Source of the DNA: Akkermansiaceae bacterium
GTDB lineage: Bacteria; Verrucomicrobiota; Verrucomicrobiia; Verrucomicrobiales; Akkermansiaceae
Direction: 5' to 3'
DNA: 64,000 nt
Assembly: GCA_024233135.1 (NCBI GenBank)
Contig: JACKPZ010000006.1
Location: 155,209-219,208 of the forward strand
Both the position numbers and the translations under genes were made by a program. Shown piece by piece: positions 52,867-61,349 of this stretch (positions are counted from its first letter, which is position 1; the number at the start of each line of letters is the position of its first letter). A model generated the notes under the pieces. It was not told the DNA's origin and did not search any database. It saw only the letters and a program-made list of their open reading frames with translations.

Positions 52867-54537
52867 TCAGCGGGTTCGCTTCAGTTCGAATGATTTTCCG
52901 GCGAGGGCCGCCTTTGCGTGCACTCCCCAGAACGGGGTGGGAGTGTAGTTCCAATCCGAAATCATCACCGGCGTGGCCCCGGGATGGAAACACCATGCGG
53001 TCCAGTTGAGCCGGTGTTTCTGGATGTAGCCGAGCATGTCGGGAACCCAGGTCGCGGGATCCTCCTGAATGTCGTGGGGCAGGAAATCCATCTTCTTCAC
53101 GTCGGCACCGACCTCTCCGACGAGGATTGGATACTTCTCCGAGGCAGCGAGCATGTGTTTCTCCCAGTCTTTGTGCCAGTTGTAGACGTGCCAGGCGTAC
53201 ATCACGCCGTTGCCGCCGGGTTCTTCGAGCGCGTGGCCGTCGACCACACCGCGCAGGTCGAGCCCCCAGTGGAGTCCGGTGGCGATCACGAGGTTACGCG
53301 CGCCGGTCGAGCGCACCGCGTCGACCAGCGCCTGCATGCCCACCGATGGGAACCCCTGGTTCTTCTTCTTGTCGGCATCTGATAGAAACGCGGATTCGTC
53401 CCGTTCCTCTGGTTCGCCGACGAAGCCTCCGTTCTTCCAGACCTCCCACGACATTCCATGTGGTTCGTTGAACAGGTCGAACAACACGGCGGGATGGTTC
53501 TTGTAGCGGCCCGCCGCGTCCTTCCAGAACTCCGCGTGCTCGGCGCGCGGGGCGCGGAAACGATGCAGGTCGAGAATCAGATAGGCACCGCGGTTTGCGG
53601 CGATCATCACGCAGCGGTCGACCAGATCTCGGTAGGACGCCCCGCCGTCGTTCTGCTGCGGGCTGCGGCCGAACCAGAACTCCTCCTTCACCGGCAGGCG
53701 GACCGCGTTCGCCTTCCACTCGTCGATCCCCACGACGGTCGAGCGGACCGGTTGCGGATCGTGCGGCAGCGTTTCCAATCCTCCGGCGTTGAGTCCTTGG
53801 AGCCAGACCTCCTGTCCCGCAGGATCGATCAGACGGTTGCCGTTCACCCGGAGTTCCGCGGGCCAGCGCTCCTTGGCCGCGGTCTCGACCGGAACGTGTT
53901 TCTTTCGCTCGGCCTCGGCCCGCAACCGCAGGGCCTCGCGGACGGGGCCGGGATCGGTCGGACGAATGACGAGATCGTCGAGGTCGAGGGTTCCGGAGGT
54001 GGCTTGGAACAGGCAGGGCATCACCTTCAGAACGGTGGCGCCTTCGGGGACGAGGAACGCGCTGCGTTTCGGCAGCCAGCCGTCGCTGGTTCCGCGGCCG
54101 TAGGGTGGGCTCGGCGAACCATCCACTTTGTTGCGGGCCTCGTCGGAGAACTCCATCAGGATGCGTGCGTCGAACCACGGTTTGGTGCCGGGTTTCACGT
54201 CGTGGAGACGCCATTTCCAGCTCAGTTCCAGGGCTTCGGTTCCGTCCGGAATGCGTATCTCGAGATACGCCATCGGCATCGACCCCGGCGAAGTGGACCG
54301 GAGGCGGAGGAAGCGGTTTCCCGGCTCCTGCTCCCAGCTCACCCCCTGCTTGCCGTGCGGCCAATGGTCAGGCCATTGGTTCGCGTCCGCATCCGTTTCA
54401 AATCCGGAGTTCGGGACCAGCGTGGCGGATGCGCATGCCGCGCCGGAGAGCAGGGCTGCCGCGATGGCGGACCGGGCAAGCGTCCTGCGGACGAAGCGCC
54501 CGGATCCGGCCGGCGGGCATGGACGGCCTGGGTTCAT
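52867..54537 (-). CDS. Secreted GH5 glycanase with one N-terminal beta-sandwich module
   Basis: The 556-residue protein has a signal segment (RSAIAAALLSGAACASA). A jelly-roll module follows (about 38-192: VPNSGFETDADANQWPDHWP, then LELSWKWR, WFDARILMEF and SGTLDLDDL), and then a GH5 barrel (about 225-556). The acid/base is Glu358 in LFDLFNEPHG and the nucleophile Glu475 in ILVGEVG; LILDLHRFR and YAWHVYNWHK are other GH5 marks. GH5 cellulase-type enzymes cut beta-1,4-glucan or mannan backbones. It is a close paralogue of the next upstream gene, with which it overlaps by ATGA, so the pair arose by tandem duplication. Confidence 0.88.
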   Translation of the reverse strand: MNPGRPCPPAGSGRFVRRTLARSAIAAALLSGAACASATLVPNSGFETDADANQWPDHWPHGKQGVSWEQEPGNRFLRLRSTSPGSMPMAYLEIRIPDGTEALELSWKWRLHDVKPGTKPWFDARILMEFSDEARNKVDGSPSPPYGRGTSDGWLPKRSAFLVPEGATVLKVMPCLFQATSGTLDLDDLVIRPTDPGPVREALRLRAEAERKKHVPVETAAKERWPAELRVNGNRLIDPAGQEVWLQGLNAGGLETLPHDPQPVRSTVVGIDEWKANAVRLPVKEEFWFGRSPQQNDGGASYRDLVDRCVMIAANRGAYLILDLHRFRAPRAEHAEFWKDAAGRYKNHPAVLFDLFNEPHGMSWEVWKNGGFVGEPEERDESAFLSDADKKKNQGFPSVGMQALVDAVRSTGARNLVIATGLHWGLDLRGVVDGHALEEPGGNGVMYAWHVYNWHKDWEKHMLAASEKYPILVGEVGADVKKMDFLPHDIQEDPATWVPDMLGYIQKHRLNWTAWCFHPGATPVMISDWNYTPTPFWGVHAKAALAGKSFELKRTR

Positions 54538-56780
54538 CGGATCTCCTTCTTCATCTCGAACTGCTTGCCGGAAAGCGCGTCCTTGGCGAGTTGGCCCCAG
54601 AACGGCGTGGGCGTGTAGTCCCAGTCGAGGATCATCCGCGGCGAGGCCTTCGGGTGGAAGCACCAGCCGGTCCAGTGGAGCTTGTACTTCTGGATCGCGG
54701 CCAGCATGTCGGGGGCCCAGGTGTCGACGTCCTCCTGGATGTCGTGCGGCATGAAATCCATCTTCTTCGCGTCACCGCCGACCTCGCCGAGCAGCACCGG
54801 GTGCTTCGCGGCACAATCGAGGAAATACTTCTGCCAGCCCTTCTTCCACGGGTAGACGTGCGACGCGTAGATGATGCCGTTGCCCGCCTTGTCCTCGAGG
54901 GCGTAGCCGTTGAGGATGCCGTCGAGCTGATAGGCGTAGTCGAGGGCGCCGGCGAGCACCACATTGCGGGCGCCGGTCGAGCGCACCGCGTCGAGCATCG
55001 CCTGCATGCCGGGCGATTCGAATCCCTGCGCCTTCTTCTTCTCTTCGTCGCTGAGGAAGGCGGCTTGGTCGGCATCCTTCTTGTCGCCGACCCATCCACC
55101 GTTGCGCCAGGTCTCCCAGTTGATGCCGTGCGGTTCGTTCATCAGGTCGAAGATCAGCGCCGGGTGGTTCTGGTAGCGCGTGGCAGCGTCCTTCCAGAAC
55201 TCGACGAATTCCGGCTTTGGCGCGCGGTAGCGGTGCAGGTCGAGGATCACGTAGGCGCCGCGGTTGGCGGCCAGCGTGATCATCTGGTCGATGAGCTTGC
55301 GGTAGGATTCACCGCCGTCGGTCTGGCCTCCGCGTCCGAACCAGTATTCCTCCTTCATCGGGATTCGGATCACGTTGCTTTTCCACTCCTCGATGGCGAC
55401 GACGGTGGACTTGAGCACCTGTTCGCCGTTCAGGCTCCACTCGAGGCTCGGGATGTTGAGCCCCTGCAGCCAGACCTCCGTGTCGTCGCTGTCGAGGATC
55501 CGGTTGCCGACGACGCGGATCTCCTTGGGCCACTTGTCCTTCATCGGCTCTTCGGCGGGCACCATGGTCTTGGCTTTCGCCGCTTCGCGTTCCTTCTGTT
55601 TGGCGAGCACCGGCGCGGAATCCACGGGTTTCAAGACGATGTCATCGAAGTCGATGGTGCCTGCTTGGACCTGGAACAAAGCGGGCATCAGGTCGAGTGA
55701 CACCGCACCATCGGGCACGAGGAAATTCACGGTTTTCTCCTGCCACGTGCCCTCCGGTGTGTCCCTGCGGGTGTAGGGAGCGGAAGGCTGGGGCTTGAGT
55801 TTGTTGCCGGACACGTCCTTGAAATCCATAAGCACCCGGGCATCGAACCATGGCATCTTGCCGGGCTTGAGACCGGAGACGCGCCATTTCCACGACAGGT
55901 CGAGGGCGTTGACGTTCGCCGGAAGATCGATGTTGCGGAACATCAGAACCGTCTCGCCGGGTGTGCCGCAGGTCATGCGGAGGAAACGCCCGCCGTCCGG
56001 GTGGTTTTCCCAGGACCCATTGCCCTTCAGGTCCGGCCAGCCGGCGGGCCACAAATCGGTCCGCCCTGGAGATTCGAAGTCGCCGTTGCTGATCAGATTG
56101 CCGTATTTGGTGAGCTGATAGGCCGCTTTCTCCTGCTTCTTGGCGACGGCGGCCGCGGCCTTCTCCGTCTTCGCAGCCTCGGCGGCCTTCTTCGCCTCGA
56201 GCAGCGGTTCGGGGCGGATCTTGCGAAGTTCGAAATCGTCGAGATCGAGGGTGCCGGATTTGACCTGAAACAACGACGGCATCATCGCGAGGAACGATGC
56301 TCCCTCCGGAACGAGGAAATCCTTCGAGCGTGTTTCCCACGCGTCGCTCGATTTGCGGCTGTAGGGAGCCGAAGGGCTGCCCGGCAGCTTCTTGTTTCCG
56401 CTGTTGCGGAACTCAAGCATGATGCGGGCGTCGTACCACGGTTGGCTGCCCGGCTGGAGGTTGCTCGTTCGTTGTTTCCATGTCAGGCGCAGGGCCTTGG
56501 CCTTCGCCGGAATCGGGATCTGCTGATAGAGCAGCACGGTTTCACCAGGAGTCTTGGAATCGAGGCGCAGGAAGTGGTTGCCATCCTCATCAACGTAGGC
56601 GGCGGACTTGTGCTTGGGCCAGTCCTCGGGCCAACCGTCCTTCGCGCGCTCCATCGAGCCGTTCTTGATGAGCGAGGGGCCGATAGTCGGGGTGGCGTCC
56701 GCAGCATCGTCTGCCGCGGGCAGCAGGGTGCAGGATGCCGCGGCGGCTACGGCGGAAAGAAAAAGGCGCTTCGGGTTCAT
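54534..56780 (-). CDS. Secreted GH5 glycanase with two N-terminal beta-sandwich modules
   Basis: The 748-residue protein has a signal peptide (LFLSAVAAAASCTLLPAA). Two copies of the same jelly-roll module follow (about 36-190 and 228-392), joined by an Ala/Lys-rich helical linker (EAKKAAEAAKTEKAAAAVAKK). The GH5 domain has catalytic Glu549 (LIFDLMNEPHG) and Glu666 (VLLGEVGG). Each module carries the strand pattern LRLTWKQR or LDLSWKWR, W(Y/F)DAR and SGTLDLDDF or AGTIDFDDI, which is also found alone at 58470-59036. The modules are probably carbohydrate-binding. A backbone-cleaving glucanase or mannanase role is inferred from family and context. Confidence 0.88.
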   Translation of the reverse strand: MNPKRLFLSAVAAAASCTLLPAADDAADATPTIGPSLIKNGSMERAKDGWPEDWPKHKSAAYVDEDGNHFLRLDSKTPGETVLLYQQIPIPAKAKALRLTWKQRTSNLQPGSQPWYDARIMLEFRNSGNKKLPGSPSAPYSRKSSDAWETRSKDFLVPEGASFLAMMPSLFQVKSGTLDLDDFELRKIRPEPLLEAKKAAEAAKTEKAAAAVAKKQEKAAYQLTKYGNLISNGDFESPGRTDLWPAGWPDLKGNGSWENHPDGGRFLRMTCGTPGETVLMFRNIDLPANVNALDLSWKWRVSGLKPGKMPWFDARVLMDFKDVSGNKLKPQPSAPYTRRDTPEGTWQEKTVNFLVPDGAVSLDLMPALFQVQAGTIDFDDIVLKPVDSAPVLAKQKEREAAKAKTMVPAEEPMKDKWPKEIRVVGNRILDSDDTEVWLQGLNIPSLEWSLNGEQVLKSTVVAIEEWKSNVIRIPMKEEYWFGRGGQTDGGESYRKLIDQMITLAANRGAYVILDLHRYRAPKPEFVEFWKDAATRYQNHPALIFDLMNEPHGINWETWRNGGWVGDKKDADQAAFLSDEEKKKAQGFESPGMQAMLDAVRSTGARNVVLAGALDYAYQLDGILNGYALEDKAGNGIIYASHVYPWKKGWQKYFLDCAAKHPVLLGEVGGDAKKMDFMPHDIQEDVDTWAPDMLAAIQKYKLHWTGWCFHPKASPRMILDWDYTPTPFWGQLAKDALSGKQFEMKKEIR

Positions 56781-56786
56781 GCGGTG

Positions 56787-58451
56787 TCAGAGTTCTGGCG
56801 ACGGTGTGACTTGTTTGACGGGTTCGGGAAGGGTGCCGAGGGCGATGCCCGCGTCCTTCAGGGCGGTTCGGAGAATCGGGTAGGGGAGGTCCTGAACGGT
56901 GCCGCCACGTTGGATCGATTCGTGGGCGGCGATGGCCGTCGATTGCGCGAGCGTCATGAATACCGGCTCCATCCGGATCGATCCGAAGGCCATGTGGCTT
57001 GCGGACAGGCTCCACGGGACGAGCAGGTTCTCGCATTCGCCGCGTTTCGGCACGATCGACCGATAGGAAACCGGGTAGGGTTTGCGGACCTGCATCTGCA
57101 CGTCGCCCTCGTTCCGGACCATGCCGTCGACCACCTGGCGGCGGACGTGGTGCGAATCCATCGCGTAGGCGGCGAGCCCCACCGGGTCGGCCACGGTTTC
57201 CCGGTGTTCGCAGTGCGCCTGGGTCATCACGAGGTCGGAGACCATGCGGCGGGCTTCGCGCACATAGAGTTGATACGGCCAGTGGTCGTTGTCGGGAAAC
57301 TCGTCCTTCGGCAGCCCCCAACGGGCATAGGTCCTGCGGATCTTCTCCGGCACCCGCGGATGGTTCTGGAGCGTCCAGACCAGGCCGCGCTGCCAGTTCT
57401 CATGCTCCTTGGCGAGGGCGGCGCGCTGCTCGTGGTCGAGCGTGGTCCAGTCCCAGTCCGGCCCCCAGTTGCGGCCGATGAAGTCGGTCGAGATGCCCCC
57501 CGTGTTGTTCGAGTCGGTCTTGCGGTTCGGCATCAGGTCGAGCTTGAAGAAATTGCCGTCCTGACCGGCCTCGATGGCGCGGAAGAGGAGTTCGTAGTCG
57601 GCGTCGCGGTACTCCTCGGGTTTCCCGATCGCCACGCGGTTGTCGGTGTCGTCGGTGAGGACCATGCGGAAACAATAGGCCTGCAGCGCCTTGTCACCGT
57701 TGCCGTCCGGACCGGCGGGACCCGACTCGACGCCGGGCAGCAGCCCGCTCGCGGAGTCGCCCGGCGTGACGTAAGGATCGATGCCGGCGGGCAGTTGGTT
57801 CTTCAAGGCCCGCTTTGTCTGAATGCCGCTGTAGGTCTCGTTGTAGGTCGCGTTCGGCTCGCGGCCGACGGTGAACGTGACACCAGCTCCGGGCAGCAGG
57901 TCCCCCTCGTAACTGGCGTCGATGAACATCCGTCCGGCGAATTCCCGTCCGTCGACGAGCCGCAGCGAGCGGATGCGTCTGCCATCCATCACCACGCCAT
58001 GCACGAGATCAAGGAAACCATGAACAACGGGAACTTCCGCGTCCTTCACGAGGCGGTTGAAGGCCGCCTCCGCCACTTTCGGTTCGAACACCGAGGCGAT
58101 CTGCGCCTCGTCATGGAAGGCGGGCCCCTTCTGTCCGTGGTTGCCGTATTGTTCCCGCGTCTGGCAGGTCCAGGCCTCCGGATTCGCGTAGTGCTGATAG
58201 ATGAGATGGTAGAACTCGCGGCTGAGACCTCCAAGGATGCCGCTGTCGCCAAGGTCGGTCCAGCCGAGGCCGCTCGACGTCAGCCCGCCGAGGTGCTTCT
58301 CAGGGGCGATGAGCAGCACCTTGTCGCCCGACCGTGCCGCCTGCACGGCGGCCGTGACGCCGCCGGATGTCCCGCCGTAGACGATGACGTCGTAGGACGG
58401 TTCGGCGGAGAGCGCGGAAACGAGGAAAGCGAGTGCGACCAGAGATCTCAT
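56787..58451 (-). CDS. Secreted FAD-dependent oxidoreductase (FAD_oxidored family)
   Basis: The 554-residue protein has a signal peptide (MRSLVALAFLVSALSAEP) and the dinucleotide-binding motif YDVIVYGGTSGGVTAAVQAARSG. EKHLGGLTSSGLGWTDLG, FIDASYEGDLL, GDVQMQVRKPYPVSYRSIVPKRGECENLLVPW and SHMAFGSIRMEPVFMTLAQSTAIAA are typical of the PF12831 group. Many relatives are labelled 'xanthan lyase' in databases, but the fold is oxidoreductase, so that label should not be copied. Substrate unknown; oxidation of a sugar or glycosyl product is conceivable because it sits between the GH5 genes and the stand-alone module. Confidence 0.82.
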   Translation of the reverse strand: MRSLVALAFLVSALSAEPSYDVIVYGGTSGGVTAAVQAARSGDKVLLIAPEKHLGGLTSSGLGWTDLGDSGILGGLSREFYHLIYQHYANPEAWTCQTREQYGNHGQKGPAFHDEAQIASVFEPKVAEAAFNRLVKDAEVPVVHGFLDLVHGVVMDGRRIRSLRLVDGREFAGRMFIDASYEGDLLPGAGVTFTVGREPNATYNETYSGIQTKRALKNQLPAGIDPYVTPGDSASGLLPGVESGPAGPDGNGDKALQAYCFRMVLTDDTDNRVAIGKPEEYRDADYELLFRAIEAGQDGNFFKLDLMPNRKTDSNNTGGISTDFIGRNWGPDWDWTTLDHEQRAALAKEHENWQRGLVWTLQNHPRVPEKIRRTYARWGLPKDEFPDNDHWPYQLYVREARRMVSDLVMTQAHCEHRETVADPVGLAAYAMDSHHVRRQVVDGMVRNEGDVQMQVRKPYPVSYRSIVPKRGECENLLVPWSLSASHMAFGSIRMEPVFMTLAQSTAIAAHESIQRGGTVQDLPYPILRTALKDAGIALGTLPEPVKQVTPSPEL

Positions 58452-58469
58452 CCGGAGCGTCGGTGGGGT

Positions 58470-59036
58470 TCAGGGCTCGACCACGGTCAGCGAGAAATCA
58501 TCGATGTCCAGCGTGCCGGAAGCCACACGGAACAGCGAGGGCATGAACACGAACCAGGTCGCGCCTTCGGGAACCTCGGCGGTGACGCTGCGTTCCTCCC
58601 AGCCGGCGGTGTCCTTGCGGACATACGGCGCGGAAGGCGCTTTGCCGACCTTCTGCTTCTCGTCGTTGCGGAACTCGAGCATCACCCGCGCGTCGAACCA
58701 CGCTTCGGTGCCGGCTTTCAGGTCGCTGGCACGCTGTTTCCACTTGAGCTCGATTTTCTTCGTGCCGGCCGGGATCGGAATCTGATGATAGAGCAGGATC
58801 ATCTTATCCGGCTCCGGAGACTTGAGGCGGATGAAGTGGTTGCCTTTCTCCTCCTCAAGGCTGCCGCCCTCCTTCGGCTTCGGCCAATTTGCGGGCCATT
58901 CGGCGGCGATGGTTTCCATGTCGCCATTCTTGATGAGGTTCGCCGGTGCGGCGGTGGCGTCTTGTGCCTGAGTGGCCGGAACAAGCGCGAGGAGGGCCGC
59001 GCCGATGGCGGCCTGGATGGTGCGATCGGTTTTCAT
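58470..59036 (-). CDS. Stand-alone secreted beta-sandwich module homologous to those of the GH5 enzymes
   Basis: The 188-residue protein is a signal peptide (IQAAIGAALLALVPATQAQ) plus one copy of the jelly-roll module found once and twice in the neighbouring GH5 enzymes. It has LIKNGDMETIAAEWPANWPK, GNHFIRLKSPEPDKMILLYHQIPIPAG, LKWKQR, WFDARVMLEFRN, APSAPYVRKD and SGTLDIDDFSLTVVEP. It has no catalytic residues and is probably a soluble or surface carbohydrate-binding protein. It is most like the first module of the two-module enzyme, suggesting duplication inside this locus. Confidence 0.8.
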   Translation of the reverse strand: MKTDRTIQAAIGAALLALVPATQAQDATAAPANLIKNGDMETIAAEWPANWPKPKEGGSLEEEKGNHFIRLKSPEPDKMILLYHQIPIPAGTKKIELKWKQRASDLKAGTEAWFDARVMLEFRNDEKQKVGKAPSAPYVRKDTAGWEERSVTAEVPEGATWFVFMPSLFRVASGTLDIDDFSLTVVEP

Positions 59037-59064
59037 AGATGGGTCGGGTGGCGGGCCGCTGGTT

Positions 59065-61314
59065 CTAACGACGTCGTCGGCGCAGCAGCGCGAGCATGCC
59101 GAGCGCGCCGATCAACGCGGCGCGCGGCTCGGGAACCACGGTGATGGATCCGGTGGTCATCAAGTTGTCCTGCCAGCTGAGGCCGGTGCCGGAGAGATCC
59201 GGAAGATTCACCGTGTCGAACGAGCCGGAGTAGGATCCCGCATTGAAAAGATTGAATGTCATGCCGCCGGCGAAATCGGTGGCGGAACCTCCGTAGAGCA
59301 CGTTGAGAACGCCTCCGTAGGTGACGGTGCCCGCGATGTCGGCGAGGTCCGCATCGAGTCCGAGGGGATCGATCTCGAAGTTCGAGATCCCCAGCAGGCC
59401 GAGGTCGGCGCCGAAGCCGATCGTTCCGATCGAGTTGCCGGGCGCCAGGATCCCGTGGATGGTGACGGCGTCGGTGATGGTCCCCGTTCCGCCGAGCGTG
59501 GCTCCGCTGTCGACGGTCGTCGTGGTGTTGGCAAGCGTGCCGTTCACGATCAGGGCGCCGGCGTTGACGGTCGTGGACCCTCCGTAACTGCTGTCGCCGT
59601 CGAGGGTGAACGTGCCGGTTCCGGTCTTGATCAGGCTGAGATTGCTGTTCGCGATGAAACTCCCGGCGAAGGTGCTGGTGGCATCGTTGTCTCCAATCGT
59701 GATCGAAGCGGTGGATGAGTTCTCGTATTTGATGGTTCCGTTTCCGAACAATCCGTTGATGGTGCCATGGTAACCCGCGACGTTGAGTTGAAGGTTCCCT
59801 TGGACATACACATCTCCGGTTCGCGAGCCGTGCGGGAGGAACCCGTCGACCACCATGGCGTTGGTGAGGATATGGGTGTCTCCGGTGTAGGTGCTCGATC
59901 CGTTTTTGAGCTGCATGTATTCATCGGAGCGGCCACCGTGGATGGTGAGTCCTCCGCTGCCGGCGATCGATCCATTGATGATGTCGCCCCGGACGGAACC
60001 GATGATGCCTTCGGCGCTGCCGAAATCGAGATTGGCATCGATGTTCGACGAAGCACCGGTGGTGCGCGTCATGAGGATGGCTCCGCTGGTGACGGTGAGG
60101 GTTCCGGTGCCGGTCAACGACGCGCCGGACGCTCCGAGGATCAACGAGTTGACGGTTTCGTTGCTGTTCAGGACGGTGGCCGCTGTCAGCCGGACGTTGT
60201 CCGTGGAACTGCCGCCGATGGAGGAGGCGAATTCCGTAGCCGTGTCGAGCGGCCGGACGCCGTTCGCCGCGGTGTAAGTGAGGAATGTGGAGGGGGAGCT
60301 GCTGCCATACGAGGTTGCGGCGACCGTCCATGGGATGATGCTGATGCCGGTGGTTCCCGCTGTGCCGCCGCCACCGACGAGGGTTGGAGCGGTGCCCGTG
60401 ATCTCGATGCTTGTGTCCCCGCCGGTCTTCGACGCGAGGGAGTTGCTGCCGAGATTCGTGGCGCGGATCCACAGTGTGCCGTGGTCCTTGCGGGCGAGTT
60501 CGGATGCTTGCAGCAGCGTGTGGCTGCCGCCGTTCCGCAAGGTGAGTGTGTTGAACGCGCCGGAACTTACCCTGTCGTTGAATCGCGAGCCATCGGCGGT
60601 GAGCGCTCCGGTGATCGTGTTGGTGGAGTTCGCGGTGTTGTTGCCCCATACGAAGAGCTCTCCTCCCGATTGAAGGGTCACGCTCTTGGCCCGGATCGCT
60701 CCCACGTTTCCATTGACGCCGCTGTCGAAGGTGAGCGTCAGGTGGTCGCGCACGGTGATGTCGGAGGTCGCCGCCGAGGCGGCATCGCGCGACATCCGGA
60801 CGGTCCCGCCGGAGGTGGTGCTGCCACCGGTCAGGACCAGGTCGCCTCCGGTGATTGAATTGTAGAGATAGAGCAGCTTGCCGCCGGCCACGGAGAAGGT
60901 GCGGTCTCCGGAAAGGTTCAGGTTCAGGGCGCTGCTCGCGCTCGTGCTTCCGATCGTGATGATCCGGTTCTGGACGGTGTTGACGTTCAGATCTCCACCG
61001 AGGGTGACGGTGCGCGCGGCACCCGAGCCGGCGAGAGTGACGTTGACGGCGCCATCGTAGAGAAATTCAAGACCGCTGCTGAGTACGGCGTCGGAGCCGA
61101 ACGTGGCGGTCTGGCTGCCCGAAAGTGCCAGCGACGAATCCCAGATTCCATTGATGGTGCCTCCGACCCAGTTTCCCGTGTCGAGGTAGTCAAAGGTGCC
61201 TCCGGCCGTTTGGTTCCATCCGGTGGTCTGTGCTGTGGCCGCCGAAGCGGCACAGAGGACGGCGGTTATCAGCAGACAACTCGTTCGCAGGGTGGGAATG
61301 CGATGGGGCTTCAT
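59065..61314 (-). CDS. PEP-CTERM protein with autotransporter-type beta-strand repeats
   Basis: The 749-residue protein has a signal peptide (LLITAVLCAASAATAQT) and a long Gly/Ser/Thr-rich beta-helix region. PATR repeats are visible as SSTYTGDTHILTNAMVVDG, LIKTGTGTFTLDGDSSYGGSTTVNAGALIVNG and GATLGGTGTITD. It ends with a textbook PEP-CTERM signal: VVPEPRAALIGALGMLALLRRRRR, meaning PEP motif, hydrophobic helix and Arg cluster. Such proteins are processed by an exosortase and anchored or released at the outer surface; no exosortase gene is in the window. It is a tandem paralogue of the next gene, alike through most of the repeat region but with a different C-terminus. Confidence 0.87.
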   Translation of the reverse strand: MKPHRIPTLRTSCLLITAVLCAASAATAQTTGWNQTAGGTFDYLDTGNWVGGTINGIWDSSLALSGSQTATFGSDAVLSSGLEFLYDGAVNVTLAGSGAARTVTLGGDLNVNTVQNRIITIGSTSASSALNLNLSGDRTFSVAGGKLLYLYNSITGGDLVLTGGSTTSGGTVRMSRDAASAATSDITVRDHLTLTFDSGVNGNVGAIRAKSVTLQSGGELFVWGNNTANSTNTITGALTADGSRFNDRVSSGAFNTLTLRNGGSHTLLQASELARKDHGTLWIRATNLGSNSLASKTGGDTSIEITGTAPTLVGGGGTAGTTGISIIPWTVAATSYGSSSPSTFLTYTAANGVRPLDTATEFASSIGGSSTDNVRLTAATVLNSNETVNSLILGASGASLTGTGTLTVTSGAILMTRTTGASSNIDANLDFGSAEGIIGSVRGDIINGSIAGSGGLTIHGGRSDEYMQLKNGSSTYTGDTHILTNAMVVDGFLPHGSRTGDVYVQGNLQLNVAGYHGTINGLFGNGTIKYENSSTASITIGDNDATSTFAGSFIANSNLSLIKTGTGTFTLDGDSSYGGSTTVNAGALIVNGTLANTTTTVDSGATLGGTGTITDAVTIHGILAPGNSIGTIGFGADLGLLGISNFEIDPLGLDADLADIAGTVTYGGVLNVLYGGSATDFAGGMTFNLFNAGSYSGSFDTVNLPDLSGTGLSWQDNLMTTGSITVVPEPRAALIGALGMLALLRRRRR

Positions 61315-61349
61315 TCGGACCGGGAGTTTTTTGAACTGTGGAGGGGGCG

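Noticed and set aside
56787..58451. Calling this gene a xanthan lyase because of the suspected substrate
   Set aside because: The GGTSGG dinucleotide motif and overall layout are those of an FAD oxidoreductase; the PL8 gene at 30253-32334 is the real lyase candidate.
56001..59144. A 1047-codon open frame on the plus strand
   Set aside because: It lies antisense to the GH5, FAD oxidoreductase and module genes, which have clear family motifs; its translation is rich in Arg/Gly/Ala and His with no recognisable domain, as expected of shadow frames in GC-rich DNA.
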